17,680 nucleotides of DNA from an uncultured Lachnospiraceae bacterium (lineage in GTDB: Bacteria; Bacillota; Clostridia; Lachnospirales; Lachnospiraceae): NCBI GenBank assembly GCA_947589175.1, contig CANPZR010000019.1, forward strand, positions 1 through 17,680, read 5' to 3'. The notes under the pieces are model-generated. The model worked only from the letters and a program-made list of their open reading frames with translations, was not told where the DNA came from and ran no database searches. Each line of letters opens with the position of its first letter. Within the stretch, counting starts at the first letter, position 1. The position numbers and the translations under genes were made by a program. Shown piece after piece: positions 16,923-17,680 of this stretch.

Positions 16923-17111
16923 GTGAATGAAATACCGATTTTATACGACAAAAAGGAAGAATGCTGCGGTTGTACTGCCTGTTATGCGATATGTCCTAAG
17001 GAAGCTATTGTTATGATTGAAGACGAGGAGGGTTTCGAGTATCCACGGATTGATGAAAATAAGTGTATAAGATGCTATACTTGTTTAAGGGTTTGTCCAT
17101 TTAAAGATTAA
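16923..17111 (+). CDS. Small 2[4Fe-4S] ferredoxin, stand-alone
   Basis: A 62-residue ferredoxin with two complete cluster motifs: C14-x2-C17-x2-C20-x3-C24-P ('CGCTACYAICP') and C48-x2-C51-x2-C54-x3-C58-P ('CIRCYTCLRVCP'). Between them 'EDEEGFEYPRID' matches the N-terminal ferredoxin domain of FrhB-like proteins in polysaccharide loci, not a typical housekeeping ferredoxin. The reading ends just after the second motif, and the following bases do not encode an FrhB domain in this frame. The start is GTG 16923 with GAGGTG at 16911-16916; GTG 16914 is too close to the ribosome site. It may pass electrons to the two ferredoxin-less proteins upstream, or be a leftover of a third, truncated gene. 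Confidence 0.8.
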   Translation: MNEIPILYDKKEECCGCTACYAICPKEAIVMIEDEEGFEYPRIDENKCIRCYTCLRVCPFKD

Positions 17112-17157
17112 AAAAGTTGTAAGAAGTTTATTATTATTAAAAGAATTTGTTTTTATA

Positions 17158-17339
17158 AGAGGATATACATAATTCATAGATAATCAGTAAAAAATGAAGT
17201 GAGATTGTCTATGGAGAAAAGTGAGGCAAATTATACAAAAACGTTTTGATAAGAGTTCGGCATGTACCGATATTCCTCAAACAAGAGACCTAAAACTTCA
17301 AAAATCTATGAAAAGGGAAGTGTGATCAGAGGATATACA
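17158..17339 (+). repeat. 12-base direct repeat flanking a segment with inverted repeats
   Basis: AGAGGATATACA occurs at 17158-17169 and again at 17328-17339. Just inside, TTCATAGAT (17173-17181) is the exact reverse complement of ATCTATGAA (17304-17312). This outline of direct repeats outside and inverted repeats inside resembles the footprint of a small non-autonomous mobile element, but the repeats are short, AT-rich and unevenly placed. No transposase is nearby. Confidence 0.35.
17173..17215 (+). repeat. Inverted repeat, 13-bp stem with 17-base loop
   Basis: CATAGATAATC (17175-17185) pairs with GATTGTCTATG (17203-17213) through one T-G wobble, and two outer positions extend the stem (T-G wobble, then T-A). 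It could be an operator, an mRNA 3' stem or an element end. No T tract follows. Confidence 0.45.
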
Positions 17340-17398
17340 GGATGAGGAATTTGAAGATATGAAATTTCGGATGGTTCTCCTTTTTCTTTAAATCCCTA

Positions 17399-17427
17399 TT
17401 GAAAGCCCACGCAATATGTGGTACAAT
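17399..17427 (+). promoter_or_regulatory. Sigma-A type promoter for the HTH gene
   Basis: TTGAAA (17399-17404) and TACAAT (17422-17427) are separated by exactly 17 bases, each one mismatch from consensus. Transcription should start near 17434, leaving a leader of about 25 bases with the ribosome site GGAGAGG. This marks the HTH gene as a separate transcription unit from the polysaccharide operon. Confidence 0.8.
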
Positions 17428-17459
17428 GTACACAAAGAAAAGCATCGGAGAGGAAAAGC

Positions 17460-17680
17460 ATGGAACAAAAGGACATTCTCAGGGCAATGCGCAAAGAGGC
17501 GGATATGACACAGAGGCAGTTTGCCGGATATTTTGGCATACCGATTCGGACGCTGGAGGATTGGGAGCGGGGCATAAGGCACATGCCGGATTACCTGATC
17601 CGTCTGCTGGTTTACAAGATGGAGATGGAAGGACTGGTCAAGAAGCATCCAGAATGGGAAGATGCCATGGGTACAGATAC
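17460..17680 (+). CDS. Small helix-turn-helix (XRE-like) protein, 3' end outside window
   Basis: ATG 17460 follows GGAGAGG at 17447-17453 and stays open to the window edge, giving 73 residues. Residues 6-37, 'ILRAMRKEADMTQRQFAGYF' and then 'GIPIRTLEDWERG', form a clear helix-turn-helix of the XRE/Cro kind ('MTQRQFA', 'RTLEDWE'). The rest, 'MPDYLIRLLVYKMEMEGL', is helical. Small proteins of this pattern are common in Lachnospiraceae and may be transcription regulators or antitoxin-like. Its codon use is GC-rich (34 of 60 bases G/C at 17521-17580), unlike the AT-rich locus before it, so it is probably native chromosomal sequence at the right boundary. Target unknown. Confidence 0.85.
   Translation, partial: MEQKDILRAMRKEADMTQRQFAGYFGIPIRTLEDWERGIRHMPDYLIRLLVYKMEMEGLVKKHPEWEDAMGTD

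Larger units (their letters stand above)
17112..17459 (+). other. AT-rich non-coding stretch between the locus and the HTH gene
   Basis: No convincing gene is seen on either strand in these 348 bases. It holds a 12-base direct repeat, an inverted repeat and, at its right end, a promoter for the HTH gene. I found no GC-rich stem followed by a T run, so the operon's terminator is not evident here. Confidence 0.6.

Noticed and set aside
17112..17180. Continuation of the ferredoxin into an FrhB domain by stop read-through
   Set aside because: Translation past the TAA in the same frame gives a Lys/Ile-rich string with none of the FrhB motifs.
17255..17275. Short stem TCGG/CCGA around a CATGTA loop as a terminator
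   Set aside because: Only four base pairs and no T run after it.
17388..17648. Minus-strand reading frames across the right end
   Set aside because: They oppose the HTH gene, which has its own promoter, ribosome site and clear motif, so they are shadows.

Overview
The window looks like the distal part of a surface-polysaccharide (capsule or exopolysaccharide) operon from a low-GC Gram-positive gut-type Clostridia, most likely Lachnospiraceae. Reasons: strong AGGAGG-like ribosome sites before most genes, frequent TTG/GTG starts, tight same-strand packing, and the family mix (radical SAM/SPASM, ATP-grasp, polysaccharide pyruvyl transferase and F420-hydrogenase-beta-like proteins among glycosyltransferases). 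The genus is an inference. All genes read on the + strand; I saw no tRNA, rRNA, CRISPR array or intact transposase.

Layout. 1-3217: C-terminal part of a radical SAM/SPASM protein, a UDP-glucuronate 4-epimerase-type enzyme and UDP-glucose 6-dehydrogenase. The last two would make UDP-GlcA and then UDP-GalA. 3233-5507: two GT-B glycosyltransferases, the first broken by a frameshift. 5542-7667: two different ATP-grasp proteins (sugar-transfer-associated type, then TupA-like). 7688-12003: a GT4 glycosyltransferase, a pyruvyl transferase, a GT2 glycosyltransferase and a second pyruvyl transferase. 12019-14763: Wzy-type polymerase and Wzx-type flippase. 14772-17111: two F420-hydrogenase-beta-like proteins, both lacking the usual N-terminal ferredoxin domain, then a 62-residue stand-alone 2[4Fe-4S] ferredoxin. 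17112-17459: AT-rich non-coding stretch with repeats and, at its end, a good sigma-A promoter. 17460-end: start of a small HTH gene, cut by the window edge.

How it fits together. The genes describe a Wzx/Wzy-dependent pathway for an acidic heteropolysaccharide containing uronic acid and probably pyruvate ketals, possibly with amino acids or other amines joined by the ATP-grasp enzymes. The initiating sugar transferase and the chain-length/kinase genes are not here and would be expected upstream. Base composition falls from about 60% GC in a sampled line of the epimerase gene to about 20% in a sampled line of the polymerase gene, then returns to about 57% in the HTH gene. This is the usual signature of an exchanged, strain-specific core between more conserved flanks.

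The least explained parts are the split ferredoxin/F420-hydrogenase-beta module, the pairing of two ATP-grasp families with uronic-acid genes, and the one-base frameshift beside a G tract in a glycosyltransferase whose downstream frame is still coupled to the next gene.
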